DNA of 32,875 nt from positions 1 to 32,875 of the IMG/VR virus record IMGVR_UViG_3300031227_000237; one strand, given 5' to 3'. The translations under genes and the position numbers were made by a program. Positions 1-7,341 of this stretch are shown here, one piece after another (the first letter of the stretch is position 1; each line of letters opens with the position of its first letter). The stretch comes from a virus. The notes beneath the pieces are model-generated. The model was not told where the DNA came from. It searched no databases and saw only the letters and a program-made list of their open reading frames with translations.

Positions 1-177
1 GACCTCCTCCGCTATCGAGTAGCCCAGGCGGCGGCAGCCGGGGTGCCGCAGGCCGTGGAAGTGGTAGAGGATGTCACCTGTCTTGATCGGGCGCTTGCGC
101 AGGGCGCGGATGGTCTGGCGCTTGTCGCCGCTCTCCACCTTGGGGGCGAACTGATCAGAGTAGTTCAGGGCTGGCAT
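1..177 (-). CDS. Phage ASCH-like small protein, cut by the window edge
   Basis: The first 59 residues are visible, beginning MPALNYSDQFAPKVESGDKR and continuing with QTIRALRKRPIKTGD. The pattern of a short hydrophobic start, a 'FAPKVESGDKRQTIRA' stretch and then a 'GD.LY...G' strand resembles small phage proteins with an ASCH/PUA-like fold, which are thought to bind nucleic acid. The call rests on that resemblance alone. The ATG overlaps the TAA of the gene upstream (TAATG), so the two are probably translationally coupled. The C-terminus lies to the left of base 1. This shows that the leftward early operon, and hence the phage, continues beyond the window. Confidence 0.6.
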   Translation of the reverse strand, partial: MPALNYSDQFAPKVESGDKRQTIRALRKRPIKTGDILYHFHGLRHPGCRRLGYSIAEEV

Positions 178-506
178 TAGAGGGCTCCATTGGACAGGGA
201 TTCCATCAGCGTGGGGCCGTACTTTGGCTTCCGCACCCGAGGTTTTTTGGATGTGCTTCTGGCTTTGTCTGCCCGTAGCTTTGTCATGTGTGGGTAGCGC
301 TTGCCGCGCGATGCGTGATTGAGGAGACGCATGCCAATGGCTATAATGTGGTCTTGCCTTCTCATTCTGTGCGCACCGGCATCCACTGCGGCTGCGTGGC
401 ATGTATCCGGGTTACCCAATACCATCGTGAGGGCATCGTAGTCATCCATGGCGGCCTCTAGCTCTTTGATGCAATCACGGACATGCTGATTCATGACGAG
501 CTTCAT
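177..506 (-). CDS. Small basic early-operon protein, unknown function
   Basis: A 109-residue protein beginning MKLVMNQHVRDCIKELEAAM. The N-terminal half is predicted helical. The C-terminal 40 residues are rich in Lys and Arg (KKPRVRKPKYG), which suggests nucleic acid binding, but no family is recognised. The start at 506 was chosen because GAGGAGA lies just upstream and because the ATG overlaps the stop of the preceding gene. A longer frame upstream has no ribosome site and reads as the shadow of the neighbour. It is co-transcribed with the early operon. Confidence 0.6.
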   Translation of the reverse strand: MKLVMNQHVRDCIKELEAAMDDYDALTMVLGNPDTCHAAAVDAGAHRMRRQDHIIAIGMRLLNHASRGKRYPHMTKLRADKARSTSKKPRVRKPKYGPTLMESLSNGAL

Positions 507-769
507 GCTGTCTCCTCGATGTGTGCGGGGAGTAGTGCAATAGGGCGCATGTCTCTGTTGGTCTGCGAGAGCTGCACCTTGTTTCCGCGATTGTCCCAGG
601 CTTCTGCCATGAAGCCGTCTGCGTGCCAGTGAAAACACGGATCGTGCCCAAACCATTTGCGGAACATGATGATCACGACGGCGCGGATCTTCGCACTGGC
701 TGTGACGTGCTGGCCCGGCCAGTTCATGTATCCGCCCGGACGCATGGCTGTGAAGTCGTAGTTTCTCAT
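503..769 (-). CDS. Hypothetical early protein, 88 residues
   Basis: Begins MRNYDFTAMRPGGYMNWPGQ. It contains several aromatic residues and a central 'AVVIIMFRKWFGHDPCFHWH' strand-like segment. No family is recognised. The start at 769 is supported by AGGAG six bases upstream, and the gap to the previous gene is only 8 bases. The longer reading frame starting at 814 would overlap the upstream coding region and is not preferred. The size, position and tight spacing fit an accessory gene of the phage early operon. Confidence 0.6.
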   Translation of the reverse strand: MRNYDFTAMRPGGYMNWPGQHVTASAKIRAVVIIMFRKWFGHDPCFHWHADGFMAEAWDNRGNKVQLSQTNRDMRPIALLPAHIEETA

Positions 770-777
770 GGCTGCTC

Positions 778-1398
778 CTATACGGATGCGATGTCGAGGG
801 GGATCAGCGCCCACTCGTCTTCGGTGGTTGCCCGCTCGTAGAAGCGGATGTAGGTCTTGGACTGGATCGCGGTCTTGCTATCTTCGATCAGCTCCATCGC
901 GTTGCGCCACGTTGGGTCGCTGAGTTTGACGCGGCGCTGCACGGCCAGGACAGCATCGGCCCGGACGCGGCCGTCGCGGTTGGTCGTGAAGGCGGCGGTG
1001 ACGAGCTGGATCAGCGCCTGGTCGACGCTGTCGGATGCGCGCGCCTTCAGGAACTGGTCGATCAACGCTTTGGCCTGCTGCAGGCGTTCGTCAAACTCGA
1101 TGTACTCCGGTCTGCGGATGCGCACCTGGGAGAGCCCGTCGAAGCTGGTGAGGTTGACGTTCCCCTTCTCTCCTCCCAGGGTCTTGACGTTGCTCTGAGC
1201 GGCGGACCAGTCAACAAACGCGTTGACCGTGATGATCGTTTCGTTGCGCAGTTCTCCCAGCTTCTGACTCAGTTTGAAGGCGGCTTTGGCCATCCGGACC
1301 ACTACAGCCGTGGCTTTCTTGTCTCGCTGCGGGACGTACTGCGCCGGCACGGTCTGGCCGGCACTGTTGATCCAGGGGTGTGCTTTTCTCGGGCTCAT
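778..1398 (-). CDS. DUF3164 family protein of Mu-like phages
   Basis: A 206-residue protein whose sequence fits DUF3164. It has an N-terminal 'G.tVPA.YV...DK' segment, a central 'GNVNLTSFDGLSQVRI' core, 'FDERLQQAKALIDQ', a 'AAF....DGRVRADAVL' segment and a C-terminal 'SKTYIRFYER' followed by 'ALIPLDIASV'. DUF3164 genes are a regular part of the early region of Mu-like phages, usually just downstream of transposase A and B. Their biochemical role is not established. The ATG overlaps the TGA of the upstream gene. The position, two genes after the MuB homologue, supports the assignment. Confidence 0.88.
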   Translation of the reverse strand: MSPRKAHPWINSAGQTVPAQYVPQRDKKATAVVVRMAKAAFKLSQKLGELRNETIITVNAFVDWSAAQSNVKTLGGEKGNVNLTSFDGLSQVRIRRPEYIEFDERLQQAKALIDQFLKARASDSVDQALIQLVTAAFTTNRDGRVRADAVLAVQRRVKLSDPTWRNAMELIEDSKTAIQSKTYIRFYERATTEDEWALIPLDIASV

Positions 1399-1820
1399 GC
1401 GGGGACTCCTTGTGTTTGGGTGTTGCTCGGACGGTGCATGGCGAACAGCTCGGGGGAATGGTCCGGGGGATTGACAAAGTCCTCGCCCTGTTCCGGCCAG
1501 CCCTCGATGCGCGCCATGTGTACGACGGTTTCTTCTCGGCGCTGCATCTTGCGGTGACGCTGGTGCAGGGATCCGCGATAGGTGTTGATTTCCTTGGCCT
1601 CCGTGGGGCGATAGTAGCCATGTGCGCCGGCCACCAGCAGGAACCCGAAGCTGCGCAGCCGGGTCTCGAGCAGGTGCTCGGTTATGCGGCGATCGTGGAT
1701 CCCGACAGTCTCGGTGATGTCCGCGATTGTGATGGCTTTCTCCTTGCCGATACGCGGCTCCAGGAGGCGCTTCACGTCCGGGAAGTATTGCTCAGCCTGC
1801 TTGTCCATGCGTTCGCTCAT
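1395..1820 (-). CDS. Hypothetical early protein, possible winged helix
   Basis: A 141-residue protein. Residues 1-60 (including KAITIADITETVGIHDRRIT then EHLLETRLRSFGF) look like a winged-helix fold that would bind DNA. The hydrophobic 'FGFLLVAGAHGYYRPTEAKE' segment that follows could be the wing. The C-terminal third is polar and probably disordered. Its start overlaps the stop of the MuB-like ATPase gene (ATGA) and its own stop overlaps the DUF3164 gene, so all three are translationally coupled. It may be a regulator or a helper in replicative transposition, but that rests only on position. Confidence 0.65.
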   Translation of the reverse strand: MSERMDKQAEQYFPDVKRLLEPRIGKEKAITIADITETVGIHDRRITEHLLETRLRSFGFLLVAGAHGYYRPTEAKEINTYRGSLHQRHRKMQRREETVVHMARIEGWPEQGEDFVNPPDHSPELFAMHRPSNTQTQGVPA

Positions 1821-2914
1821 AGTCTGCCCTCCGGTAGTTTGGCCATCTTCTCTACGATCGCGACAGCCTTGACGAAATGCTTCCAGTCAAGCGGCTGGCG
1901 GCGCTTCGCGGCAAACTCCCTGGCATCTTCCAGCCGGGTGAAGAACATAGCCAGACCGTGGTCCTTGGCGATCTGGAGCATCACTTTCTCCGCTTCCCCG
2001 GTTGCCGGTGGCAGGCCGTGGGCCGCTGATATCATGTCCAGATCCTTGCGGGGGGCGACGTCCGGGAGCTGCAGCTCGTAGAGCCCGCGGCGGCGGAGCT
2101 GCTTGAGGTACTGCTTGAGCGGCCCCTCGTGCAGTTGCTCCCGGAAGACATTCGTTCCGCAGAGCACCATCGGGCAATGGGTGCGATCGTGGACGTACAT
2201 CAGAACGTCCAGGCAGCGCATGATGGACGTTTTCTGGTAGCTGTAGAAGATCCGGTGCACCTGATCTGTCAGCACGAGCATCTCGCGATCGACGGCACCG
2301 ATAATGGCGTCCTGCATCTTCTCAAACGTCGTGCTCGCGGCTACGTGCAGCGCCCTTGCCCAACACCGGGTCATGAGCTGCACTCCTCCTGAAGGCGGCA
2401 GCTCCCAATAGACGGTCTGCCCGTGGTTGTTACGCCGCTGGAACTCCTGCATGCAGATGGTCTTGCCTATGTGGCTTTCGCCATAGATGAAGCCCAGCTT
2501 CTTGCGGGAGTAGACCTTGTTGCACAGCCAGTCCACGCGCTCCCACACGCTGGTCTCCACGAAGGGGTGCTCGGTGCCGTCAAAGGCGGGCTGGCCGTAT
2601 TCCTTCTTGAGTTTGGTCAGTTCCCCGCAAACACGATCGAGAGAGACCAGCTTGCCTGTTTTGTTGTCCCTGCGCTTCCCGTGGAAGATGCGGTACCAGG
2701 TGGTCGTGCTGTACCCCGCAAAGTCAACAAGCTCGCTCCACGACCAGCGCTTGTCGCGAGCGGTCGTGTAGAGCCACCGAATGAGCGCTCGCTGTTTCTC
2801 CGGCAGCTCCGCGGTTGCCTTGGTGACGACCTGTCTCGGGATGTTGATTCCGTCATGGCCTGCGCATTCGCGTGCGACCTGATCGAGATCCTCGTGTTCC
2901 TGTTCTTCTGTCAT
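1817..2914 (-). CDS. MuB-type transposition AAA ATPase
   Basis: A 365-residue protein expected to act as the ATP-dependent target-capture partner of the DDE transposase encoded just upstream. Residues 57-80 look like a helix-turn-helix (WSWSELVDFAGYSTTTWYRI), which fits the N-terminal DNA-binding domain of MuB/TniB-like proteins. The Walker A motif is GESHIGKT at 145-152. The Walker B strand is MLVLTDQVH around 212-220, with Gln where Glu is usual. A sensor-like 'VLCGTN' follows at 250-255. AAAGGG lies seven bases before the ATG at 2914. Only 33 bases separate it from the transposase gene, the classic A-B order. Confidence 0.9.
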   Translation of the reverse strand: MTEEQEHEDLDQVARECAGHDGINIPRQVVTKATAELPEKQRALIRWLYTTARDKRWSWSELVDFAGYSTTTWYRIFHGKRRDNKTGKLVSLDRVCGELTKLKKEYGQPAFDGTEHPFVETSVWERVDWLCNKVYSRKKLGFIYGESHIGKTICMQEFQRRNNHGQTVYWELPPSGGVQLMTRCWARALHVAASTTFEKMQDAIIGAVDREMLVLTDQVHRIFYSYQKTSIMRCLDVLMYVHDRTHCPMVLCGTNVFREQLHEGPLKQYLKQLRRRGLYELQLPDVAPRKDLDMISAAHGLPPATGEAEKVMLQIAKDHGLAMFFTRLEDAREFAAKRRQPLDWKHFVKAVAIVEKMAKLPEGRL

Positions 2915-2947
2915 GGTGATGCCCTTTCTTTGTTGGTGCTCGGTTTT

Positions 2948-5062
2948 CTAGAGTTGAGAGAGTTCCTCCATACTGACGGCGTAATCGGCGTCCTCACCCG
3001 CTGCGGCCGGGGCCGTGGGGGCGAAGTCCTGGAAGTCCTTGTCTGTTACCGCCCGCACACGGCGGCGGCGCTCGCTCACCGCCTGGTGCTCTTCCGGCAG
3101 CATTGGCGCACCATTGAGGACGGCGGCGTTGTGCCTGGCGTCTTCCGTGCGCTTCTTGATCTCGGTGCGGTTGCGGGCGATGTGCTCCTGCGCAGACAGC
3201 TTCTCCAGGTGTGCGGCGCGGCCCATCTCCGCCATGAGCCGATCGTTATCCAGCTTGCCCGGAACGTCGCAGCGCTGACACGTCCCCAGGTAGCCGCCGT
3301 GCTTCTCGCCTACGAGTAGCTGGCGCGTGTCGAAAGGGTTAATCAGCCATAGATACTCACGGCCCTCAGCGAGGCGCAGCTCGCGCCCCTCATGGTCCCG
3401 GTACCGGGTTTCAAAGATCATCGGCTCCGGATCAATCTGCTGGTCCTCAAAGACGATCTGCTCACTGGCCGGGCAGGATCGCGGCAGACACAGGTCCTGA
3501 CCACAGATAAGCCAGATGTTGTGCTGGGGTAGCCGGACAAGCCCGTCCTGGCCCTCGCTCCAGACGTCCCAGGGGCTCTTACGCACCACGCGGTGATTGT
3601 CCTCAAGCGCCGCATATGCCTCAACCGCTGCACGCTGCACATCGCTCAGCTCCTCGAGATCAGTGTGGTCGTGCCATCCGTCACCCGTTCCCAGGCGGAA
3701 CTGGTGCTTCACGTGGCCCAGCTTGATCCAGCCCTCGAGGTCGTGCTCCACGCGGCGGTTCATGTTGTAGTAGGCGTCAAGGATTGCCTCTACGCCCAGA
3801 TTCCACTCCATCACAGGAAAGCGCAGCAACGCTGCACGCTCCGGCGTAAGGGCGTAAGAGGCGATCAAAAGCTTCGTGTTGATTTCGTCACGGCCATAGA
3901 GCGACTCAGGCATATTGTCGCGGTCCTTGCCTGTCTGTGCCGGCAGGTTGGATGTCTCGTTGTGGCAGAGATTATGCAGCGACTCGTAGCCGGCCTTGAG
4001 GCGGGGGTTGCCTTTGCCCTGCCCGCGGTAGAGCTGGGCATACTGGCGCACGCCCTCGATGCCGGAATCCTCAACCCGGATGCGTCCGCCGCTGATGTCC
4101 GACAGGATGTCGCGCAGGGGGTGGTCCTTGCGGTTGCGCACCGCCGCGGTGCCGTGCTCCACATAGAGCGTGCAACCATCGCGATAGAAGCCCACGTTGC
4201 AGAGCACGTGGGCCAGATAGAAACGCATGTCCTTCTCTGTGAGGTTCTCGCGCGTTCCATCCTCGCGCGTGCGCCGCGGGCGAAAGCCAGGCTGCATTTT
4301 GTAGCCACTGAACACATCCGCGCCGCCAAGCTCCAGTGGGCGCACGGAACTGCGCTGGCCGGTAAAGTTCAGCTTCATGTCGTGCCACATATCGTCGAAG
4401 ACGAAGCCCTCACCAACGTGCATCCCCGCCCGCGTGGTGTGCACGTGATAGCGGTGCTTGTACGCCGCCCGCGCACCGATGCGCGCCTGCACCTCTTCCA
4501 CTTTGCGCGGCTTGTGCTTCATGAAGTTCTCATAGGTCCACCCCGGCGGCAGCGGCATATCCGGAGGGATCTGCGAAGGGAGCGACTGACCCGGATGCAG
4601 ATGCTTCCAGACCGTGCGCCAGGAGACGTCGCCAATCTTCTCGCCACGGCGGTACCGGCGCGCCAGGCTGCGCCATGCCGGCTTGTACTTGCGCTGGAAC
4701 TTCAGGCCCTCGGCCATCCATGCCTCGCACACGGCCTCGCTCATGAAGCTCTTCGTCCCGGCAGTCCGGAGCGGTCCGCGCAGCTTGCGCCCGTTCACAA
4801 GGATTCGCCACGACGCCCCCTGGCGCAGCCGGTAATAGTTCCGCTCGATCGCCTTGTCGCTCATGCCTGGGAGCTGCAGCTCACGTGCAATGGCCTTGCA
4901 TGCGGCCGTGGGCCGCGCTGCAAGGAACACCCGCGTCAACACCTTTGTCCACCTCATCACATCATCCTGTACGCAGGCCGGGAGCTGCGCGAAGAAGGCG
5001 GCATCCTCCTGCGACGCGTTGATGTCCAGAGCCGCAACAACGGATGAGAGCGCAGTGGTCAC
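2948..5062 (-). CDS. MuA-type DDE transposase
   Basis: This protein would carry out replicative transposition of the phage DNA. From the chosen start it has 704 residues, close to MuA (663). The N-terminal 200 residues contain helical DNA-binding segments. The RNase H-like core begins near residue 217 with FVFDDMWHD (Asp223/224). The second acidic position is LYVEHGTAAV (Glu302, where Asp is usual), and the third is probably Glu360 in LKAGYESLHNL. The 58-residue spacing between the last two resembles MuA. A GTG at 5062 is preferred over the GTG at 5071: AAAGGAG lies eight bases before it, and it overlaps the preceding stop as GTGA. The C-terminal 100 residues are charged, like the MuB-contacting tail of MuA. 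Confidence 0.92.
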   Translation of the reverse strand: MTTALSSVVAALDINASQEDAAFFAQLPACVQDDVMRWTKVLTRVFLAARPTAACKAIARELQLPGMSDKAIERNYYRLRQGASWRILVNGRKLRGPLRTAGTKSFMSEAVCEAWMAEGLKFQRKYKPAWRSLARRYRRGEKIGDVSWRTVWKHLHPGQSLPSQIPPDMPLPPGWTYENFMKHKPRKVEEVQARIGARAAYKHRYHVHTTRAGMHVGEGFVFDDMWHDMKLNFTGQRSSVRPLELGGADVFSGYKMQPGFRPRRTREDGTRENLTEKDMRFYLAHVLCNVGFYRDGCTLYVEHGTAAVRNRKDHPLRDILSDISGGRIRVEDSGIEGVRQYAQLYRGQGKGNPRLKAGYESLHNLCHNETSNLPAQTGKDRDNMPESLYGRDEINTKLLIASYALTPERAALLRFPVMEWNLGVEAILDAYYNMNRRVEHDLEGWIKLGHVKHQFRLGTGDGWHDHTDLEELSDVQRAAVEAYAALEDNHRVVRKSPWDVWSEGQDGLVRLPQHNIWLICGQDLCLPRSCPASEQIVFEDQQIDPEPMIFETRYRDHEGRELRLAEGREYLWLINPFDTRQLLVGEKHGGYLGTCQRCDVPGKLDNDRLMAEMGRAAHLEKLSAQEHIARNRTEIKKRTEDARHNAAVLNGAPMLPEEHQAVSERRRRVRAVTDKDFQDFAPTAPAAAGEDADYAVSMEELSQL

Positions 5063-5811
5063 GTGAGACACTCCTTTATTGCGGCCCGCACATCGCCCAG
5101 CAGCCCGTAGATATCGTGGAGCTGTTCCTGGGTAAGATGCACATGCGTCCGGTGCTTCAGTGCCTGAACCTCAAGCTGGTTCATCAGCTCCGGCCAGTAC
5201 CTGCGGGCGACCTCGCGCTCCAGTTCCTGGCGGGTCTTCTTGCTCGGCGGTCGTGCCCCACCCTTCGGCTTGGGTCGCTTCACGATGTCCCAGTCCTCGT
5301 ATAGCGCCATCAGCGATTGCTCGTTGGTGACCTGCCTGACGGCCTGCACAATCGCCTCGCGGCGCAGGTTGTTGACCTCAGCGGGATCGAAATCAGCCAA
5401 GAGCTGGAGCGTGGAGACCTGGCCCTCTGGCAATTTCGCAAGCGACTTGCGAAATTGGCCCTCGGGTAAATTCCCCACTAATGGGGAATTTGGCTCTTTG
5501 GCCTGCAGGAGCTTGATTCTCGCGTCCATTTCCTTGGCCAGGGCAATGTAGTTGTCTGCCGTTCTCGGGCTGATCTTCATCCCATCCTGAAGCACGAGAG
5601 TCTCTTTCCATTTCGTGAAGCCCTTGCCCCATCCCAGCGCCTTCTTCTTTTGGAGCATCACGGCCCCGGCAGCCGCCGCGCAGTAGACCGCTGCGCTAGC
5701 GTGCTGCCCTGCCGCGACGTGTAATTTCACCACCCGCTTGGCGTACTCGTCCTGCTCGGCTACGGCCGGCAACACTTCCGGTTCGATTGGTTCCTGTTTC
5801 GTCTTATCCAT
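5059..5811 (-). CDS. DUF3102-like early protein with two in-frame palindromes
   Basis: A 250-residue protein placed directly before the transposase gene. Residues 25-105 (AAAAGAVMLQKKKALGWGKG, FTKWKETL, then SPRTADNYIALAKE) match the DUF3102 pattern: a helix, a G-W segment, then a helix-turn-helix-like 'RTA..Y..LA' motif. Such proteins occur in phages and plasmids and probably bind DNA. Residues about 107-132 contain two LPEGQ copies encoded beside two perfect DNA palindromes. The C-terminal half is basic, then helical. The gene overlaps both neighbours and is likely co-expressed with A and B. Confidence 0.75.
   Translation of the reverse strand: MDKTKQEPIEPEVLPAVAEQDEYAKRVVKLHVAAGQHASAAVYCAAAAGAVMLQKKKALGWGKGFTKWKETLVLQDGMKISPRTADNYIALAKEMDARIKLLQAKEPNSPLVGNLPEGQFRKSLAKLPEGQVSTLQLLADFDPAEVNNLRREAIVQAVRQVTNEQSLMALYEDWDIVKRPKPKGGARPPSKKTRQELEREVARRYWPELMNQLEVQALKHRTHVHLTQEQLHDIYGLLGDVRAAIKECLT
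5431..5491. repeat. Two adjacent perfect palindromes inside a coding region
   Basis: The first palindrome is 5431-5457, with 12-bp arms CAATTTCGCAAG and CTTGCGAAATTG around CGA. The second is 5468-5491, with 10-bp arms AAATTCCCCA and TGGGGAATTT around CTAA. Ten bases separate them. On the coding (minus) strand each palindrome is followed by a near-identical stretch that encodes LPEGQ, so the unit 'palindrome plus LPEGQ' appears twice in frame. The block is clearly more AT-rich than its surroundings. It could form two strong hairpins in early mRNA or serve as a paired protein-binding site. Confidence 0.85.
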
Positions 5812-6016
5812 GGAGCACGATTCCCCACTCTGCTGCTTTTGCCTGGCACTGCGCTTTCGTTGATCCGCGATACATCATCGTGTAGACCTCGAGCAGGCCG
5901 TCGACCTGATCGCTCAACATCGACTGCTCGCACACCATGCAGAGCGTCGCAACCAGTGCCTCCTTGGGCGTCTTGCGCAGTCGCTTCAGCAGTAAGGTTC
6001 TTGTTTGCTTACTCAT
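5804..6016 (-). CDS. Hypothetical helical early protein, 70 residues
   Basis: Begins MSKQTRTLLLKRLRKTPKEA. It has a basic N-terminal helix followed by hydrophobic and acidic helices (LVATLCMVCEQSM, LLEVYTMMYRG). No family is recognised. The ATG at 6016 is preferred over a TTG six bases upstream because GGAGGG lies at good spacing and the ATG overlaps the preceding stop as ATGA. It overlaps the start of the DUF3102-like gene. It could be a small DNA-binding or anti-host protein, but nothing in the sequence settles this. Confidence 0.6.
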   Translation of the reverse strand: MSKQTRTLLLKRLRKTPKEALVATLCMVCEQSMLSDQVDGLLEVYTMMYRGSTKAQCQAKAAEWGIVLHG

Positions 6017-6267
6017 ACCCAAGGTCCCTCCTCATCCATCTCTCTGCTGATCCGGTCCATCTCGTCCTCGCTGAGGCGCTTGCAGGAGATCAGCTCAATG
6101 TCGCACTCGTCCGCAAGCACGAGCGCGTCGTAGTGAATGGGCTTGCCATCTTCCAGCGTCGTGATGTCGCTGATAGCCCCGCCGCCAAGGAACTCCAGGC
6201 CCACAACCGGAAGCTCCTCGCCCGTCTCGCTAAACCGCAACATGCAGGCAGTGTCCATCTTGATCAT
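6013..6267 (-). CDS. Hypothetical acidic early protein, 84 residues
   Basis: A small, strongly acidic protein: a run of predicted beta strands (LPVVGLEFLGGGAISDITTL, HYDALVLADECDIELISCKR), then an acidic C-terminal helix (SEDEMDRISREMDEEGPW). No family is recognised. It overlaps the preceding and following genes by four bases each (ATGA), so it is translationally coupled within the leftward operon. Small acidic phage early proteins often mimic DNA or bind host proteins, but that is only an analogy here. Confidence 0.6.
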   Translation of the reverse strand: MIKMDTACMLRFSETGEELPVVGLEFLGGGAISDITTLEDGKPIHYDALVLADECDIELISCKRLSEDEMDRISREMDEEGPWV

Positions 6268-6611
6268 GCTGCTGCTCCAGGTGCGGCGTCCTCGGCCGGG
6301 AGGTCGACCTCACGCACGGCGTCCGGACCCAGGCGCGAAGCGATCGTGTTGAGGGTGGAGAGGATCTGCGGCTGCAGGTTCGGCGCGGCCTTCAGTTCCA
6401 TGGAACCGGGCACGAGCTGCTCGAGGTGGGCGTCATCGTGTCGGGCACGGAGCGCCATGTCGTGCGAGTTCCTGGTCTGTAGTGCCAGGTCGCGATCGCG
6501 CCGCGCGTTCTCCATCCCAAGGCTGAATACCCAGGCGATGAGGGCGACCGGCCACCAGATCCAGGGGAGCTGGAAGGCCACAATGAATAGTGCTGCGAGT
6601 AGTAACGTCAT
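6264..6611 (-). CDS. Small membrane protein with coiled tail
   Basis: A 115-residue protein. Residues 2-32 (LLLAALFIVAFQLPWIWWPV and ALIAWVFSLGM) are strongly hydrophobic and form one long or two short membrane segments. A charged helix (ENARRDRDLALQ) and a mostly helical soluble tail ending in Ala and Pro follow. The topology and function are unknown. The start overlaps the upstream stop (ATGA). A membrane protein in the early operon may act on superinfection, the host envelope or lysis timing, but there is no family match to support any of these. Confidence 0.6.
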   Translation of the reverse strand: MTLLLAALFIVAFQLPWIWWPVALIAWVFSLGMENARRDRDLALQTRNSHDMALRARHDDAHLEQLVPGSMELKAAPNLQPQILSTLNTIASRLGPDAVREVDLPAEDAAPGAAA

Positions 6612-6961
6612 GGTGTGCTCCTCTTCTGTGCTGGTGCTTCCGATGCGGCAGCGATAATCGCGGCCACTTCCTCGTGGCCGGCGCTGTTAACCCCGGCAAA
6701 CTCGATCAGATCCAGCAGCCGAACCGGCGACAGGAAGTGGCTCAAATTGGCCGCGGCCACCTGTGAGCGAGTAACCGCCAGCGCCAGGGCGCTCAGGTGT
6801 GTGTAGTCCTCTGCATTGGGGCTCACGTGCCCCATCGCATGGTTCAGCTCGCGCTGAGTCCCGCGCAGCGCCTCCGCGCAGCGCCTCAGTTGCAGTGCCA
6901 CGTCCATAGCCTGGACGACGCACACTCCGACTGTCTCTCGTGGTGCATTGCTCGTGCCCAT
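6608..6961 (-). CDS. Hypothetical helical early protein, 117 residues
   Basis: Begins MGTSNAPRETVGVCVVQAMD. It is mostly alpha-helical with Ala- and Leu-rich segments (ALQLRRCAEALRGTQRELNH and ALALAVTRSQVAAANLSHFL). The ATG at 6961 follows a purine-rich GAGGGAAAGGGG stretch, which makes it a good translation start. The longer frame that begins at 7159 would run through the preceding gene region and is not used. No family is recognised. The gene ends four bases inside the membrane-protein gene. Confidence 0.55.
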   Translation of the reverse strand: MGTSNAPRETVGVCVVQAMDVALQLRRCAEALRGTQRELNHAMGHVSPNAEDYTHLSALALAVTRSQVAAANLSHFLSPVRLLDLIEFAGVNSAGHEEVAAIIAAASEAPAQKRSTP

Positions 6962-6965
6962 ACTT

Positions 6966-7328
6966 CTACCCCTTTCCCTCTTTGCCGCCAGTCGACGGCG
7001 TGTTATGCTCTGCCCATGATGATTCGGAAAAGCGAGATAGAGCGGAGGGAACGCCTGGCAGCTCTTGAAGCGCGCTACGAAGAGATGGAGAAACGGCTTG
7101 CCCGTGTCGAAGAACGAACAGAGCGACCTTGGACGCGAGTGGCCGAGCTCTGCTCTCACCTGGCAAAGGCTGTTGAGATATTGCAGGATCGACGCGAGCG
7201 CAGCAGAGATCCAAAGCCAGGTTCTTCAGTGGCTGCAGAAGCGGCTGAGGAATCTCACTCACAGGATCCTTGAGCTCCTGCTCTGCGATCTGGAACGCGG
7301 GGTCGTAGGTGTCCCAGTTCTCGCTCAT
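6966..7328 (-). CDS. Hypothetical early protein, overlaps an antisense gene
   Basis: A 120-residue frame that begins MSENWDTYDPAFQIAEQELK. AGGGGAG lies seven bases before the ATG, and the gap to the upstream gene is 13 bases, so the start looks real. The first 35 residues look like a normal acidic protein. The rest is less convincing: it lies opposite an open frame on the plus strand (7016..7273) that has better codon character and its own promoter. Either the two genes truly overlap in antisense, or the C-terminal part has drifted or been frameshifted. Confidence 0.45.
   Translation of the reverse strand: MSENWDTYDPAFQIAEQELKDPVSEIPQPLLQPLKNLALDLCCARVDPAISQQPLPGESRARPLASKVALFVLRHGQAVSPSLRSALQELPGVPSALSRFSESSWAEHNTPSTGGKEGKG
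6982..7009 (+). promoter_or_regulatory. Sigma70-like promoter with extended -10
   Basis: TTGCCG at 6982-6987 and TATGCT at 7004-7009 are separated by 16 bases, and TG one base before the -10 makes it an extended -10 box. The predicted transcription start lies about six bases further on, at the ATG of the plus-strand frame at 7016. The transcript would be leaderless, or nearly so, and antisense to the leftward early operon. Confidence 0.5.
7016..7273 (+). CDS. Small coiled-coil protein, antisense to the early operon
   Basis: An 85-residue protein beginning MMIRKSEIERRERLAALEAR. The first 45 residues form a strongly charged heptad-rich helix (RYEEMEKRLARVEERTER). A second helix (LCSHLAKAVEILQDRRERSR) and a polar Ser/Ala/Glu tail follow. 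The composition is that of a genuine protein rather than a shadow. There is no clear ribosome site, but the promoter upstream would place the 5' end of the mRNA at the ATG. No family is recognised. It points against all its neighbours, so it may be a separately regulated accessory gene or an antisense regulator. Confidence 0.45.
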   Translation: MMIRKSEIERRERLAALEARYEEMEKRLARVEERTERPWTRVAELCSHLAKAVEILQDRRERSRDPKPGSSVAAEAAEESHSQDP

Positions 7329-7341
7329 GGCGCTCTCCCCT

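Noticed and set aside
2423-3319. Open frame of 298 codons on the plus strand
   Set aside because: Antisense shadow of the MuB and MuA genes; it has no family pattern.
3593-5047. Open frame of 484 codons on the plus strand
   Set aside because: It is antisense to the whole transposase, has a composition of His, Ala, Arg and Leu without any recognisable motif, and has no ribosome site. High GC content explains the lack of stops.
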